This document shows positions 35,893 to 44,083 of a stretch of 64,000 bases of DNA, piece after piece. Position 1 is the first letter of the stretch. Each line of letters starts with the position of its first letter. The notes beneath the pieces are model-generated. The model saw only the letters and a program-made list of their open reading frames with translations, was not told the DNA's origin and did not search any database. The position numbers and the translations under genes are program-made. This DNA comes from Streptomyces sp. NBC_00654 (GTDB taxonomy: Bacteria > Actinomycetota > Actinomycetes > Streptomycetales > Streptomycetaceae): the NCBI RefSeq assembly GCF_026341775.1, contig NZ_JAPEOB010000002.1, positions 1,116,001-1,180,000 on the forward strand, given 5' to 3'.

Positions 35893-36588
35893 ATGCCGGA
35901 CACTTCGACGCCCGACAGTACGGGGCCGGACCCCGTCGCCCCCTATGTGCCCACCGGGCGCACCATTCCCACCCGGAGCAGGGACCGCGCTTCCTACGAC
36001 CGGGAAGTGGTCCATTCGATACTCGACGCTGCGTACCTCTGCCATCTGGGCTTCGTGCGCGACGGGGCGCCGGTCGTGCTGCCGACCCTGTTCGGACGGG
36101 TCGGCGAACGTCTCTACATCCACGGCTCGACCGGCTCCCGGCCGCTGCGGGCGGCCGACGCGTCGGACCCGGGCCTGCCGGTCTGCCTCACCGTCACCCA
36201 TGTCGACGCGCTGGTGCTGGCCCGGTCCGCCTTCCACCACTCGATGAACTACCGCTCCGTGGTGGTGCACGGGGTGGCGGTCGCGGTGACCGACCCCGAG
36301 GAACGGCGCATCGCACTGGACGCCATCGTCGAACAGGCCGTCCCGGGAAGGTCCTCGGACACCCGGCCCGCCGACGCCAGGGAACTGGCCGCGACGGCGG
36401 TGATCCGGCTCGACCTGGACGAGGTCTCCGCGAAGATCCGCACCGGTGGCCCCAACGACGAACCGGCCGACGTCGGGCTGCCCCACTGGGCGGGTGTCAT
36501 CCCGCTCACCCGCGGGTACGGCGCACCGGTCCCGGCTCACGACCTCGACCCGGCCGTCGCGGTGCCGGACTACCTGTCCGCACACTGA
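35893..36588 (+). CDS. pyridoxamine 5'-phosphate oxidase-like flavin protein
   Basis: 231 residues. After a variable N-terminus comes the split-barrel region: AAYLCHLGFVRDGAPVVLPT, LYIHGSTGSRPLRA, and SVVVHGVAVAVTDPEERR. This sub-family is often annotated as a flavin-binding nitroimidazole-resistance or MSMEG-type protein. RBS TGGAGGAC precedes ATG 35893. The divergent MocR gene suggests a link to PLP metabolism. Confidence 0.85.
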   Translation: MPDTSTPDSTGPDPVAPYVPTGRTIPTRSRDRASYDREVVHSILDAAYLCHLGFVRDGAPVVLPTLFGRVGERLYIHGSTGSRPLRAADASDPGLPVCLTVTHVDALVLARSAFHHSMNYRSVVVHGVAVAVTDPEERRIALDAIVEQAVPGRSSDTRPADARELAATAVIRLDLDEVSAKIRTGGPNDEPADVGLPHWAGVIPLTRGYGAPVPAHDLDPAVAVPDYLSAH

Positions 36589-36660
36589 CCGGCCGCGCCG
36601 GCACACCGGGCTCCCTGTGACGCACCGGCACACCGGCGCATCGGCCGCGTGATCGGCCCG

Positions 36661-37677
36661 CTACGGCGACGTGCGCTCCACCGGCAGCGCCTCCTCGGTC
36701 ACGACGCCAGGCGGGACCGCACCCGAGGCCACCGGCCCCGAGGGGGACTTCGGAGCCGAGGACTGCGCGATGAACGCGCCGATCAGGACGACGGAGCCGC
36801 CGATGAGCTGCGGTGCGGAGAGATGCTCACCGAGCAGCACCCAGGCGAGGACGGTCGCGATGACCGCCTCCAGACAGGCGACGACGCCCGCCACCTGCGG
36901 GGAGAGCAGCCGCACCGAGATCACCCCGGTGATATAGGCGAACACGGTGGCGAGCAGCACGATCCAGCCGAGCAACAGCCAGGCGGGAACGGCGTTGCCG
37001 TTCATCTCGGCGCTCCGGCCGAGAACGGCCCAGTCCATGCCCCAGGGCCGGGCGACCACGGTGAGGACGGCGGCACCGGTCAGCAGTCCGTACGAGATGA
37101 CGCCGACCGGATGCGGGGGCGGGGCGCTCTCCTCGCCACCGCCCCCGGAGTCCTGACCGCCCGGGTCCGACAGGACGAAGTAGCCGACCTGGCAGCAGGC
37201 CGCACCGAGCGCGAGGAGCAGCCCCACGGCGTCGAAGCTGAGCCCGGACCACACCTCGACGACACAGGCCAGCCCGCCGACCGCGAGGACCACACCGAGC
37301 GCGGCGGCCCGGGTGACCGGCCTGCGCCGTACGAAGCGGACCCAGCCGAGCACCAGCGCGGGGGCGAGATATTCGACCAGGAGCGCCACGCCGACGGGGA
37401 TACGGGAGATCGCGGCGAAGTAGCAGGCCTGCACACCCGCGACGGCGAACAGCCCGAACCCGGCCAGCAGCGCGGGACGTTCACGCACCAGGTTCCGGTG
37501 CCGCCAGGCGACCGGCAGCATGATGAGCGCGGCGCCCGCCACACGGAGCCAGACCACGTGCAGCGGATCGAGACCCGCCTCGATCAGCGGCTTGGCCGCC
37601 ACCCCTGAACCACCGAAAGCGAAAGCCGAGACGAGGGCCAGTCCCAGGCCGGCGCTTCTCCCCTGAGACGCGTGCAT
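36661..37677 (-). CDS. EamA/RhaT-like DMT transporter
   Basis: 338 residues with ten hydrophobic segments in two EamA repeats (AFAFGGSGVAAKPLIEAGLD and ISVRLLSPQVAGVVACLEAV) and a Pro/Ser/Gly-rich cytoplasmic tail. It is an exporter of amino acids or related metabolites. A Gly/Glu loop in the middle (GGQDSGGGGEES) separates the halves. ATG 37677 and GTG 37683 are both possible; no RBS is evident. Confidence 0.88.
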   Translation of the reverse strand: MHASQGRSAGLGLALVSAFAFGGSGVAAKPLIEAGLDPLHVVWLRVAGAALIMLPVAWRHRNLVRERPALLAGFGLFAVAGVQACYFAAISRIPVGVALLVEYLAPALVLGWVRFVRRRPVTRAAALGVVLAVGGLACVVEVWSGLSFDAVGLLLALGAACCQVGYFVLSDPGGQDSGGGGEESAPPPHPVGVISYGLLTGAAVLTVVARPWGMDWAVLGRSAEMNGNAVPAWLLLGWIVLLATVFAYITGVISVRLLSPQVAGVVACLEAVIATVLAWVLLGEHLSAPQLIGGSVVLIGAFIAQSSAPKSPSGPVASGAVPPGVVTEEALPVERTSP

Positions 37678-37764
37678 CGGCACATCATGACAGCTGCGAT
37701 CAGTAGCGTCATCCCTGTCACACCTGTCGAGACGTGTGGCTCACGCCTGCCGCGACATCCCGGC

Positions 37765-38307
37765 TCACACCTGCGGAGACGCCTCGGCGGTCAGCTCCGC
37801 CGCGCGGTCCGCCAGCCAGGCGGCGTCCACGCCCGCGCGGGCCAGCACCTCCACGGCCCGGCACTCCTTGTCGGCGGCCAGGGCGGCGAGGAGGTCGAGG
37901 CCGCCGGGCCGAGGTTCACCGCGGAGTGCGGCGCGGCGCCCGGCCTCCTCCATGGCGGTCACCGCCGAGGGCGACCAGCCCTCCGCCGCCGTGTCCCGGA
38001 CCACCGGGACCGCGCCGGAGTCCTCGACCGAGCCCTGCCAGCGGAGCCCGTAGCCGATGCTGCGCTGGACGAGGTAGCCGAGCACCTTGGCCAGCCGCGG
38101 ACCTCCGTCGAAGGCGTCACGGACCGCAGGGTCCGACTCGATGAGGGAGTGCAGGAGATGGGCCGTGTCGATCTGACGGTCACCGTCGCGCAAGGCCCGT
38201 CTGCGCGCGCCGGTCACCACCGAAGCCAGTTCCACGGAGAATCTGGCATCGAGGTCGGCACGGTTCGGTGCGGGCTGTTCAGGTATCCGCGGCGTCCGGT
38301 TTTGCAC
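37765..38307 (-). CDS. Clp N-terminal-domain protein
   Basis: About 180 residues carrying two Clp-N repeats: ELASVVTGARRRALRDGD ... TAHLLHSLIESDPAVRD, then SPSAVTAMEEAGRRAALRG ... DLLAALAADKECRAVEVL. There is no AAA ATPase part, so it is a stand-alone substrate- or adaptor-type domain like those found beside ClpC in actinobacteria. The start is uncertain; GTG 38307 gives a protein beginning close to the first repeat. Confidence 0.75.
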   Translation of the reverse strand: MQNRTPRIPEQPAPNRADLDARFSVELASVVTGARRRALRDGDRQIDTAHLLHSLIESDPAVRDAFDGGPRLAKVLGYLVQRSIGYGLRWQGSVEDSGAVPVVRDTAAEGWSPSAVTAMEEAGRRAALRGEPRPGGLDLLAALAADKECRAVEVLARAGVDAAWLADRAAELTAEASPQV

Positions 38308-38567
38308 ACCTCTTACCCCATCAGTCCCGGCGTGCCGGAGCATCCCCGGAGGGGCCCATTTACACATCCCACCCAAGTTGGGCACACCGGATCAGGCCCT
38401 CATCCTTGCGGATGAGATGTCCCCACCGCGCGCAACCGATCCGAAAGGGGCGCACGGTCCCGGCCCGCGGAACCGGAGCGGCCCCCGCCCCGCGTGCCCG
38501 GGGCAACCGGGGGGCCCTTCCCGTACGTCCCTCACGCAACAGCACGTTCACAGCATCGGGAAGGAGT

Positions 38568-38771
38568 ATGTCGGAGGTGTTCTGGATGGTCGCCCTGCCG
38601 GCACTGGACGGGCTGGAGTACGTGTACCGGGTGTACGCACCGGACGACGCGCTGCCCGCCGATCTCTTCTGGGCCGCGTTCCACTGCCACGACGAGGGCC
38701 CGCATCCACGCGCTTCGGACCGGTTCGATTCGGCGGTCATCTGGCGGAACCGGCAGACCCAGCAGATCTGA
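38568..38771 (+). CDS. small conserved-looking protein of unknown function
   Basis: 67 residues. AAGGAG lies immediately upstream of ATG 38568 and codon bias is strong. The protein is compact, with aromatic and acidic residues (LEYVYRVYAPDDALPADLFW). It has no membrane segment or metal motif, and I do not recognise the family. It is followed by the SRPBCC gene on the same strand. Confidence 0.6.
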   Translation: MSEVFWMVALPALDGLEYVYRVYAPDDALPADLFWAAFHCHDEGPHPRASDRFDSAVIWRNRQTQQI

Positions 38772-38850
38772 CAGTTCATCAGTATTGAATGTTCCCGCCA
38801 CTGCCGCTACGTTCCGCGACACCGCAACCCGACGATCCAGGGGTGACCGC

Positions 38851-39282
38851 ATGGCCGAAGTCAGCGCCGAGGCGCGTATCGAAGCACCCGCCGAAAAGGT
38901 CTGGGCACAGCTCACGGACTTCACCACGTACGGCGCGTGGAACGCCACCCACACCAGCTTCCCCAAGGGCGGCCCCGCCGTACTGGAGCTCGCGGCCACC
39001 TACGAGGAGAACATGAAGCTCATGGGCTTCCCCGCCGAGGTGACCTGGACGGTGGCCGCACTGGAGTCCGGCCGGCTGCTGACCACCACGGGCAAGGGCC
39101 CGATGGGCGTCAACCTGTCCATGCGTTACTCCCTGACGCCGGACGGGGACGCCACCACGATGCGCATCGACGGGGAGTTCACCGGGGCCGCGGTCTCGCT
39201 GATGGCGGGCAAGCTCAAGGACTCGGCGACGGCGGCGCTGCACGAGTCGCTGCGCAAACTCGGCGGTCTCGTCACGGCATAG
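38851..39282 (+). CDS. SRPBCC family (polyketide cyclase/START-like) protein
   Basis: 143 residues with the SRPBCC fold pattern: AEARIEAPAEKVWAQLTDF, then WNATHTSFPKGGPAVL, and the long C-terminal helix KLKDSATAALHESLRKLGGL. It binds a hydrophobic ligand in its cavity; many members have unknown ligands. ATG 38851 is preceded by a weak AGGGG. Confidence 0.85.
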   Translation: MAEVSAEARIEAPAEKVWAQLTDFTTYGAWNATHTSFPKGGPAVLELAATYEENMKLMGFPAEVTWTVAALESGRLLTTTGKGPMGVNLSMRYSLTPDGDATTMRIDGEFTGAAVSLMAGKLKDSATAALHESLRKLGGLVTA

Positions 39283-39333
39283 GCGCCGCGGCCACCGCGG
39301 CACCGACACCCCCGCGCCGCTGCGCCCCTCGAC

Positions 39334-39373
39334 CGACTCGCCGACTCGCCGACTCGCCGACTCGCCGACTCGC
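39334..39373. repeat. 8-bp tandem repeat, five copies
   Basis: Five exact copies of CGACTCGC lie in the convergent gap after the SRPBCC gene. Copy number is likely to vary by slippage. Confidence 0.9.
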
Positions 39374-39399
39374 CAAAAGCATCCGGCCGCAGCAGCCGG

Positions 39400-39430
39400 A
39401 AGGGCCTCGCGGACCGGCCGCGGGGCCCTT
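39400..39430. terminator. bidirectional hairpin terminator
   Basis: AAGGGCCTCGCGG pairs with CCGCGGGGCCCTT (one mismatch) around a 5-base loop between the convergent SRPBCC and PadR genes. Confidence 0.8.
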
Positions 39431-39468
39431 CGTACCGAACAGCTCGCCGACGCCGACGACCGTCGGCG

Positions 39469-40089
39469 TCAGTGCTCGTCGGCAAGGATCAGGTAGAGCT
39501 TCTTGCGGGCGTCGTTGATGACGGACAGCGCCTTCTGCCGCTGGTCGGCCGAACCGGTCTTCCAGACCTGCCCGAACGCCTCCATCAGACCGAAGCCGGC
39601 CTGCCGGATCTCGTTCACGCTCTCCCAGTCGACGCCGCGCCCGGCCTCTTCCCACGGCGCCTCGGGACCGGTTTCGGCCTCACCGCGCCCGGAGTCGGTG
39701 AGCGTGAACAGCTTCTTGCCGCCCTCGCTCGCGCTGACGATCAGGCCTTCGTCCTCCAGCAGCTGGAGGGTCGGGTAGACCGAACCCGGGCTGGGCCGCC
39801 AGGCCCCGCCGCTGCGCTCGCCGATCTCCTGGATCATCTCGTACCCGTGCATCGGCCGGTCCTTCAGCAGGGCCAGGATCGACGCACGTACGTCACCGCG
39901 CCTCGCCCGGCCCCTGCCGCCACCCCGGCCGCGCCCGCCCCCGAAGGGACCGCCGCCGAAGGGACCGCCACCGAACGGCGGCCCGAACTGCCCGAAAGCC
40001 GCCCGCCGCCCCTCGAAGTCGCCCCGACCCTGATGACCGGGCCCGCAGTGCCCATGTCCGTGCTCATGCTCGTGTCCATGTGAACGCAT
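39469..40089 (-). CDS. PadR family transcriptional regulator
   Basis: 206 residues. A His/Gly-rich N-terminus (HGHEHEHGHGH) and Gly/Phe repeats (FGGGPFGGGPFGGG) precede a PadR winged helix (ASILALLKDRPMHGYEMIQE, PSPGSVYPTLQLLEDEGLI) and a C-terminal dimerisation helix. The His-rich tail may bind metal. ATG 40089 has AAGGAG upstream; longer in-frame starts are less likely. A 30-bp symmetric site lies just upstream, and the transposon end begins 96 bp upstream, so any divergent target gene has been separated from this regulator by the insertion. Confidence 0.9.
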   Translation of the reverse strand: MRSHGHEHEHGHGHCGPGHQGRGDFEGRRAAFGQFGPPFGGGPFGGGPFGGGRGRGGGRGRARRGDVRASILALLKDRPMHGYEMIQEIGERSGGAWRPSPGSVYPTLQLLEDEGLIVSASEGGKKLFTLTDSGRGEAETGPEAPWEEAGRGVDWESVNEIRQAGFGLMEAFGQVWKTGSADQRQKALSVINDARKKLYLILADEH

Positions 40090-40104
40090 CGCTACGCTCC
40101 TTCC

Positions 40105-40134
40105 ATCGTTGATCTGTCGCGATGCGTCAACGAT
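40105..40134. promoter_or_regulatory. symmetric operator upstream of padR
   Basis: ATCGTTGA and TCAACGAT arms flank a centred TCGCGA; the whole 30-bp site is symmetric about 40119.5. It lies 16 bp before the PadR start, suggesting autoregulation. The arm with the next two bases (ATCGTTGATC) also occurs in the adjacent transposon end. Confidence 0.6.
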
Positions 40135-40177
40135 ATATCGGAAACTATCGCCTGGCAAACATCGCCCGCCTCCGCCC

Positions 40178-40213
40178 GGTGACCTGTGACAGCGATCGTT
40201 GATCGCTTGCCAG
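40178..40213 (+). repeat. left terminal inverted repeat of the Tn7-like element
   Basis: GGTGACC followed by TGTGACAGCGATCGTTGATC and GCTTGCCAG matches the complement of 61240-61275 at 34 of 36 positions. Further TnsB-site-like repeats (GAGTTGATCAA near 40217, AAGGTTGATC near 40313) follow inside. TGTGACAG at 40185 is the likely transposon terminus. Confidence 0.9.
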
Positions 40214-40476
40214 AAAGAGTTGATCAAAGTTCGTTTATGTCAGCGATGAGTGACCACATGGCTTCTTGTGTCAGCTCAGGCTGACCGCTGCGTGTTTGAC
40301 CTCTCTCGGTGAAGGTTGATCTCCTCGGCGACCGTCTGGGACCGTGGTCGAGCGCCTGCTAGGCCATGCTTTGCAAGCCGATACTTGGACCCTGCCTGTC
40401 GGCGAGGCGCGCGCTGGCCCTTGCGGCGGAGCAGAAAGCGGTGGCTCCGGGGAGCCAGATCCGACAGGATCCAGGT

Positions 40477-41100
40477 ATGTCAGATGAATGGCCCCCGCCC
40501 AGGCACTCCTTCTATTACCGGATGAGCACCCAGCTGGACGGTGGACCGTCTTTCGACCTGGACATCACCACTCCCAGAGCCCGGTCGAGCGTGGACATCT
40601 CCACCTTCAGGGTCGGGCGCCACGGAGGCCCGGACGAAGCCGACCTCGCTTACCGTGAACGTCTCTACGGGCTGATCGGCGCCATCGTGGTCGCCGGCGG
40701 CCATGTCGAGGCGGCCATGAAGCGGCTCATACTGCTACTGAGAGACGAGCAGGGCGGCTTCTCGCTCGTCGACAAAACATGGTCCGACCTTCACAAACTG
40801 CTGGTGGCGCAATCCCGCAGGAGCATTCCACAGGCCACCGCACTCGCCGAGATCCTCGAGTGGGGCGAGGTCAACGAGCTCAAGCGCCGCCGCGACGATG
40901 CCGTTCACGCTTCCTGGTGGAACTGGGACGGCGTGGGCGTCATGCGCTCCCGCTTCTTCAGGAAGCAGGATGGCGCGAACATCGTCTGCACCCTTGAGGA
41001 CCTCGAGGAGGATGCGAGGCTGCTCTTCGCGTACGCCGAGAAGCTCGACCTCCTTCTAGAAGCGGATTGGCCGCAGGCGAGACTGCCACGCCGGACCTGA
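40477..41100 (+). CDS. HEPN-like hypothetical protein (transposon cargo)
   Basis: 207 residues. The C-terminal two thirds is helical and ends with an R-x4-H motif (R139-D-D-A-V-H144) followed by a tryptophan-rich segment, as in HEPN RNase-type domains; helix one is GLIGAIVVAGGHVEAAMKRL. HEPN proteins are common toxins or RNA-cleaving effectors in defence islands. ATG 40477 follows AGGATCCAGGT; an upstream in-frame ATG at 40366 lies within the transposon-end repeats. It is first in the cargo, with no antitoxin next to it. Confidence 0.65.
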   Translation: MSDEWPPPRHSFYYRMSTQLDGGPSFDLDITTPRARSSVDISTFRVGRHGGPDEADLAYRERLYGLIGAIVVAGGHVEAAMKRLILLLRDEQGGFSLVDKTWSDLHKLLVAQSRRSIPQATALAEILEWGEVNELKRRRDDAVHASWWNWDGVGVMRSRFFRKQDGANIVCTLEDLEEDARLLFAYAEKLDLLLEADWPQARLPRRT

Positions 41101-41568
41101 GCGCCTTCTCCTGCCGTTTCTCCGCGGAACGCGGACGTACAGGCACGACCCTAGGCAGGCGAGGAAGTCCGCCGATAGGCAATGCGACGCCACCCGGTGT
41201 CCCGGGATCGCCTGTTGTTGACGCTCCGTGCTGGCTCCGCAACTCCCGCTGTTTCCGGTCGGGCCAGACCAGGGCACCTACAGGGAAAGCGCCACCACCC
41301 CACAGGTGGGGCCTGTCAGGCTGTGAGCCGTTCGGGCAAGCGGCGGCGGTAGCGTGCCCGGAGTACGTCGCCTGGTCTTGCCTACTCGCCGGGGGTGCCC
41401 GTGTCCATGCCGGAAGCATCCATCAGGTGTTGCCGAGCCGGCATGGGATCGCCGGTGCGTCTGCCGCCGCCCGCACCCGCCCACCGATACCGGTCTCTTC
41501 GGCGCCGCACGTCCGTTCGCTCGGCTGAGTGTCTGCGCCCAGTGCCGGGCCGAGCCTTGGACGCGAAG
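41101..41568. other. non-coding stretch in the transposon
   Basis: About 470 bp between the HEPN-like gene and the convergent 3' end of the ATPase gene. No supported ORF, RNA or repeat is seen. Confidence 0.6.
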
Positions 41569-43509
41569 TCAGTCCTGCGTCTGGTTTTCGATGCGGGTCA
41601 CACGATCGGGGCCCGGATGATCGACGCCGGGCACCATGGGGTTCTCGTAGTCGAACTCCACCTTGCCGAAAGAGTCGCTGGTGATTGGCGGAGGGTCGTT
41701 GTCGGCGATGATCAGTTGAAGGCGCTCACCGTATGCGTCGGCCATCGTCCGAAAGCGGCTGTAGATATCTGTAGCGCGTTGCCGGTCGGAGTCGTTGTTG
41801 CCGAAGGCCTTGCGGGGCGAGTCGATAACAAGGAGGGATGGCACGAGGACGTCAGCGTGGTCGAGACCGAAGGCAAGAAGAGTCAGGCTGTAGGCGAGGC
41901 TGACGGAGGTGGCGATGCCGCCGCCGGAGGCCTGCAAGCTCTCGAAGGGTTGTCCGTTGACCACGGGCAGGTAGGTGTCGCGGTCGATGACGGCCGTGTC
42001 GACCCACGGCAGGTTCCAGCTGGTGAGCAGTTGCCCGAATTCGGTGCTGAGGTCACCGAGCAGTGTCTGGCTGGCCTTGAGCCGCTCCGACTTTTCCTTA
42101 ATGTCCTTGTTGACCTGCCGCCGCTCCGCTCTGATGTCGCGGATGTCCTTGTCGATGGCGCGTACCCGGGTCCAGGAATCCCGCAGCTGGGTAATGGCGT
42201 CGATACTGGCTTTGAGCGTGGCAACGCGCGTGCTCGCATCGGTAATTGCGTCGAAGCGTGGAGCGACCGCATCGCGGGTCTGGGCGTCAAGCTGCCGACG
42301 CAAGCTGGTGACAGCGAAGTTGAGCTGCTGCGACCGCTGCCGTGAGGCCTGCAGGTGCGCCTCGTCCGACTGCTCGATGTGCCGCGCGTCCTCAAGTTGT
42401 TGCTGCAGGACGGTGCGTGTTTCTTCGATGGCCGCCGGGTCGACATCGGCCTCGGCGGGATCGGGCTGGAGGCAGACGATGCAGTGGTCGTCTGCCACGG
42501 TCCGTGTGGTCAGGGACTGCATACAGCGCGGACAGACGACGAATTCGAACGGGGACAGCTGGTCGATGGCGGTGGCCGACCGTGCGAGACGGGATAGGTC
42601 GAGCTGGACCTGGGCGACCACCGCCCGTCGTGCCTCTACGAGGTCGGCGGCCGCGGAGACTTCCTCCTCGGCCTGCCGTGCGGCGTGGATCGCGGCCTGC
42701 AGTTCCTCCCGCAGTGCGCTGTCGGCGGCCGTCTGTTCCTCCAGTTCGGTGCGGAGACTCGCCAGCGCGGACTCGGCCCGTCCCAGAGTGTCGCGCAGCT
42801 GCGCGAGCTCGGCCCGCAGCTCGTCGTCGCTGCGGGGATCGGAGGCGGCCAGGAACTGGCCGACGTTGTCGTGCTCGGCGGTTCGGGCCTTCAGCCTGTC
42901 CGTGAGCTGGCCCGCGGTGCGCTTGAGCTCCAGCAGCACGCTGTCGGTCAGCGCGAACATCAATCGGAAGAGCTCTTTGCGCTTGGGCTCGAACCAGGAG
43001 TCCAGGTGGCCGACGACCTGGCGGTCGATCTCGCGCGCCTGGAGATAGACGTAGGTGTACAGGTCGTTGAAGGTGAGGTTCTGCTGCCGCGCTACTCCCT
43101 CGCGGCGCGCAGCGATCTGTACGCGGGGAAAGCCAAGAGCGTCCAGCAGGTGGTCGGAGAGCGTTGTTCCACCGCTCTCCGTGTTGCGCAGGGGCAGGGT
43201 GCGCTCAAGGGCAAGGGAGTGCGGGTCAAGGAGGTCGACGGTGTCGGCGGTGTCACCCCCGATGGTGCGTCGCAGGACGATGCGTTCGGTGCCGGCCACG
43301 ACCTCGGCCTGGACGGACAGGACGTGGTCGCGGACGGCAGGGGTGAGCATGGCGGTGCCGCCGAGGGCGTGCTTGAAGAGCATCAGCAGGCTGGACTTGC
43401 CGGTCCCGATGGGGCCGGTGATCACGGTGGCCGGGCGGTTGAAGCGGTAGGTCTTCTCCGTCTCGGCGGTGGTGACCTTCAGGGAGAGGATGCGCAGGTT
43501 GACGGCCAT
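41569..43509 (-). CDS. Rad50/SMC-like ABC ATPase of an ABC-three-component system
   Basis: 646 residues. Walker A GPIGTGKS at 32-39, long coiled-coil arms, a zinc-hook-like motif C326-P-R-C329 with C343-I-V-C346, and Walker B LLVIDSPRKAFG near residue 565. The second Cys pair makes the hook region a zinc ribbon within the coiled coil. It starts one base after the stop of the middle-component gene, so the three genes are translationally coupled. In ABC-3C conflict systems the ATPase senses an invader signal and licenses the effector. Confidence 0.85.
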   Translation of the reverse strand: MAVNLRILSLKVTTAETEKTYRFNRPATVITGPIGTGKSSLLMLFKHALGGTAMLTPAVRDHVLSVQAEVVAGTERIVLRRTIGGDTADTVDLLDPHSLALERTLPLRNTESGGTTLSDHLLDALGFPRVQIAARREGVARQQNLTFNDLYTYVYLQAREIDRQVVGHLDSWFEPKRKELFRLMFALTDSVLLELKRTAGQLTDRLKARTAEHDNVGQFLAASDPRSDDELRAELAQLRDTLGRAESALASLRTELEEQTAADSALREELQAAIHAARQAEEEVSAAADLVEARRAVVAQVQLDLSRLARSATAIDQLSPFEFVVCPRCMQSLTTRTVADDHCIVCLQPDPAEADVDPAAIEETRTVLQQQLEDARHIEQSDEAHLQASRQRSQQLNFAVTSLRRQLDAQTRDAVAPRFDAITDASTRVATLKASIDAITQLRDSWTRVRAIDKDIRDIRAERRQVNKDIKEKSERLKASQTLLGDLSTEFGQLLTSWNLPWVDTAVIDRDTYLPVVNGQPFESLQASGGGIATSVSLAYSLTLLAFGLDHADVLVPSLLVIDSPRKAFGNNDSDRQRATDIYSRFRTMADAYGERLQLIIADNDPPPITSDSFGKVEFDYENPMVPGVDHPGPDRVTRIENQTQD

Positions 43510-43510
43510 G

Positions 43511-44083
43511 TCAGATCTCCGTCCGCCAGGGTCGGTCCACCGCGTCGGGCAGGCGGTCGTAGATGAGGTTCTTCAAAGCCGATCCTGTTTTGTTGAAATG
43601 CTTCTTGAGTAGCTTGATCCGGCTGGCGACTACTGCCCATTCCGGCGTGGCGGCCAGGGCGGCAGCGGCAGAGGCGCCTTGCTCGGTGACGCGGAATTCG
43701 GCTCGGGCCGTGTCGCCGTAGGTGATCAGGCCGCGGGCGGCGAGGGAGCCCAGGATGCTGTAGTAGCGCTGGTCCCAGGGCCCGTACTTGTAGCGGGTCA
43801 TCCGGCTCTCCACCGCCAGACGCTCCTCCGGGGACGGGGCGGTTCCTTCGGGCCAGGAGGCCTGACCGGCTGGCAAGAGACGCTCCAGCATGGCCGGGTA
43901 GCGCAGCAGAAAGTCGAGTTTGGCGAGCTTAGTCAGACCCGCGAGGCAGCTCTTGGCGGTGGTGAACTGCGCAATGAGCAGGAGAACTCGCGCTTCGTGA
44001 TACTGGCTCTCGCGCTGCTCGGCCTGCCGCTGCCGGGTGCGCAGGCGGACTGCCGCAGCCTCGAAGTCGGCGCTCGGCGTCAT
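43511..44083 (-). CDS. ABC-3C-type middle component (winged-helix protein)
   Basis: 190 residues. The N-terminal helices (LTKLAKLDFLLRYPAMLERL) and a wing-like part (SILGSLAARGLITYGDTAR, AEFRVTEQGASAAAAL) look like the winged-helix middle component of ABC-three-component systems. Its ATG overlaps the stop of the DUF4297 gene, and the ATPase gene follows one base after its stop. It probably bridges effector and ATPase. The family call rests on position plus fold pattern. Confidence 0.75.
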   Translation of the reverse strand: MTPSADFEAAAVRLRTRQRQAEQRESQYHEARVLLLIAQFTTAKSCLAGLTKLAKLDFLLRYPAMLERLLPAGQASWPEGTAPSPEERLAVESRMTRYKYGPWDQRYYSILGSLAARGLITYGDTARAEFRVTEQGASAAAALAATPEWAVVASRIKLLKKHFNKTGSALKNLIYDRLPDAVDRPWRTEI

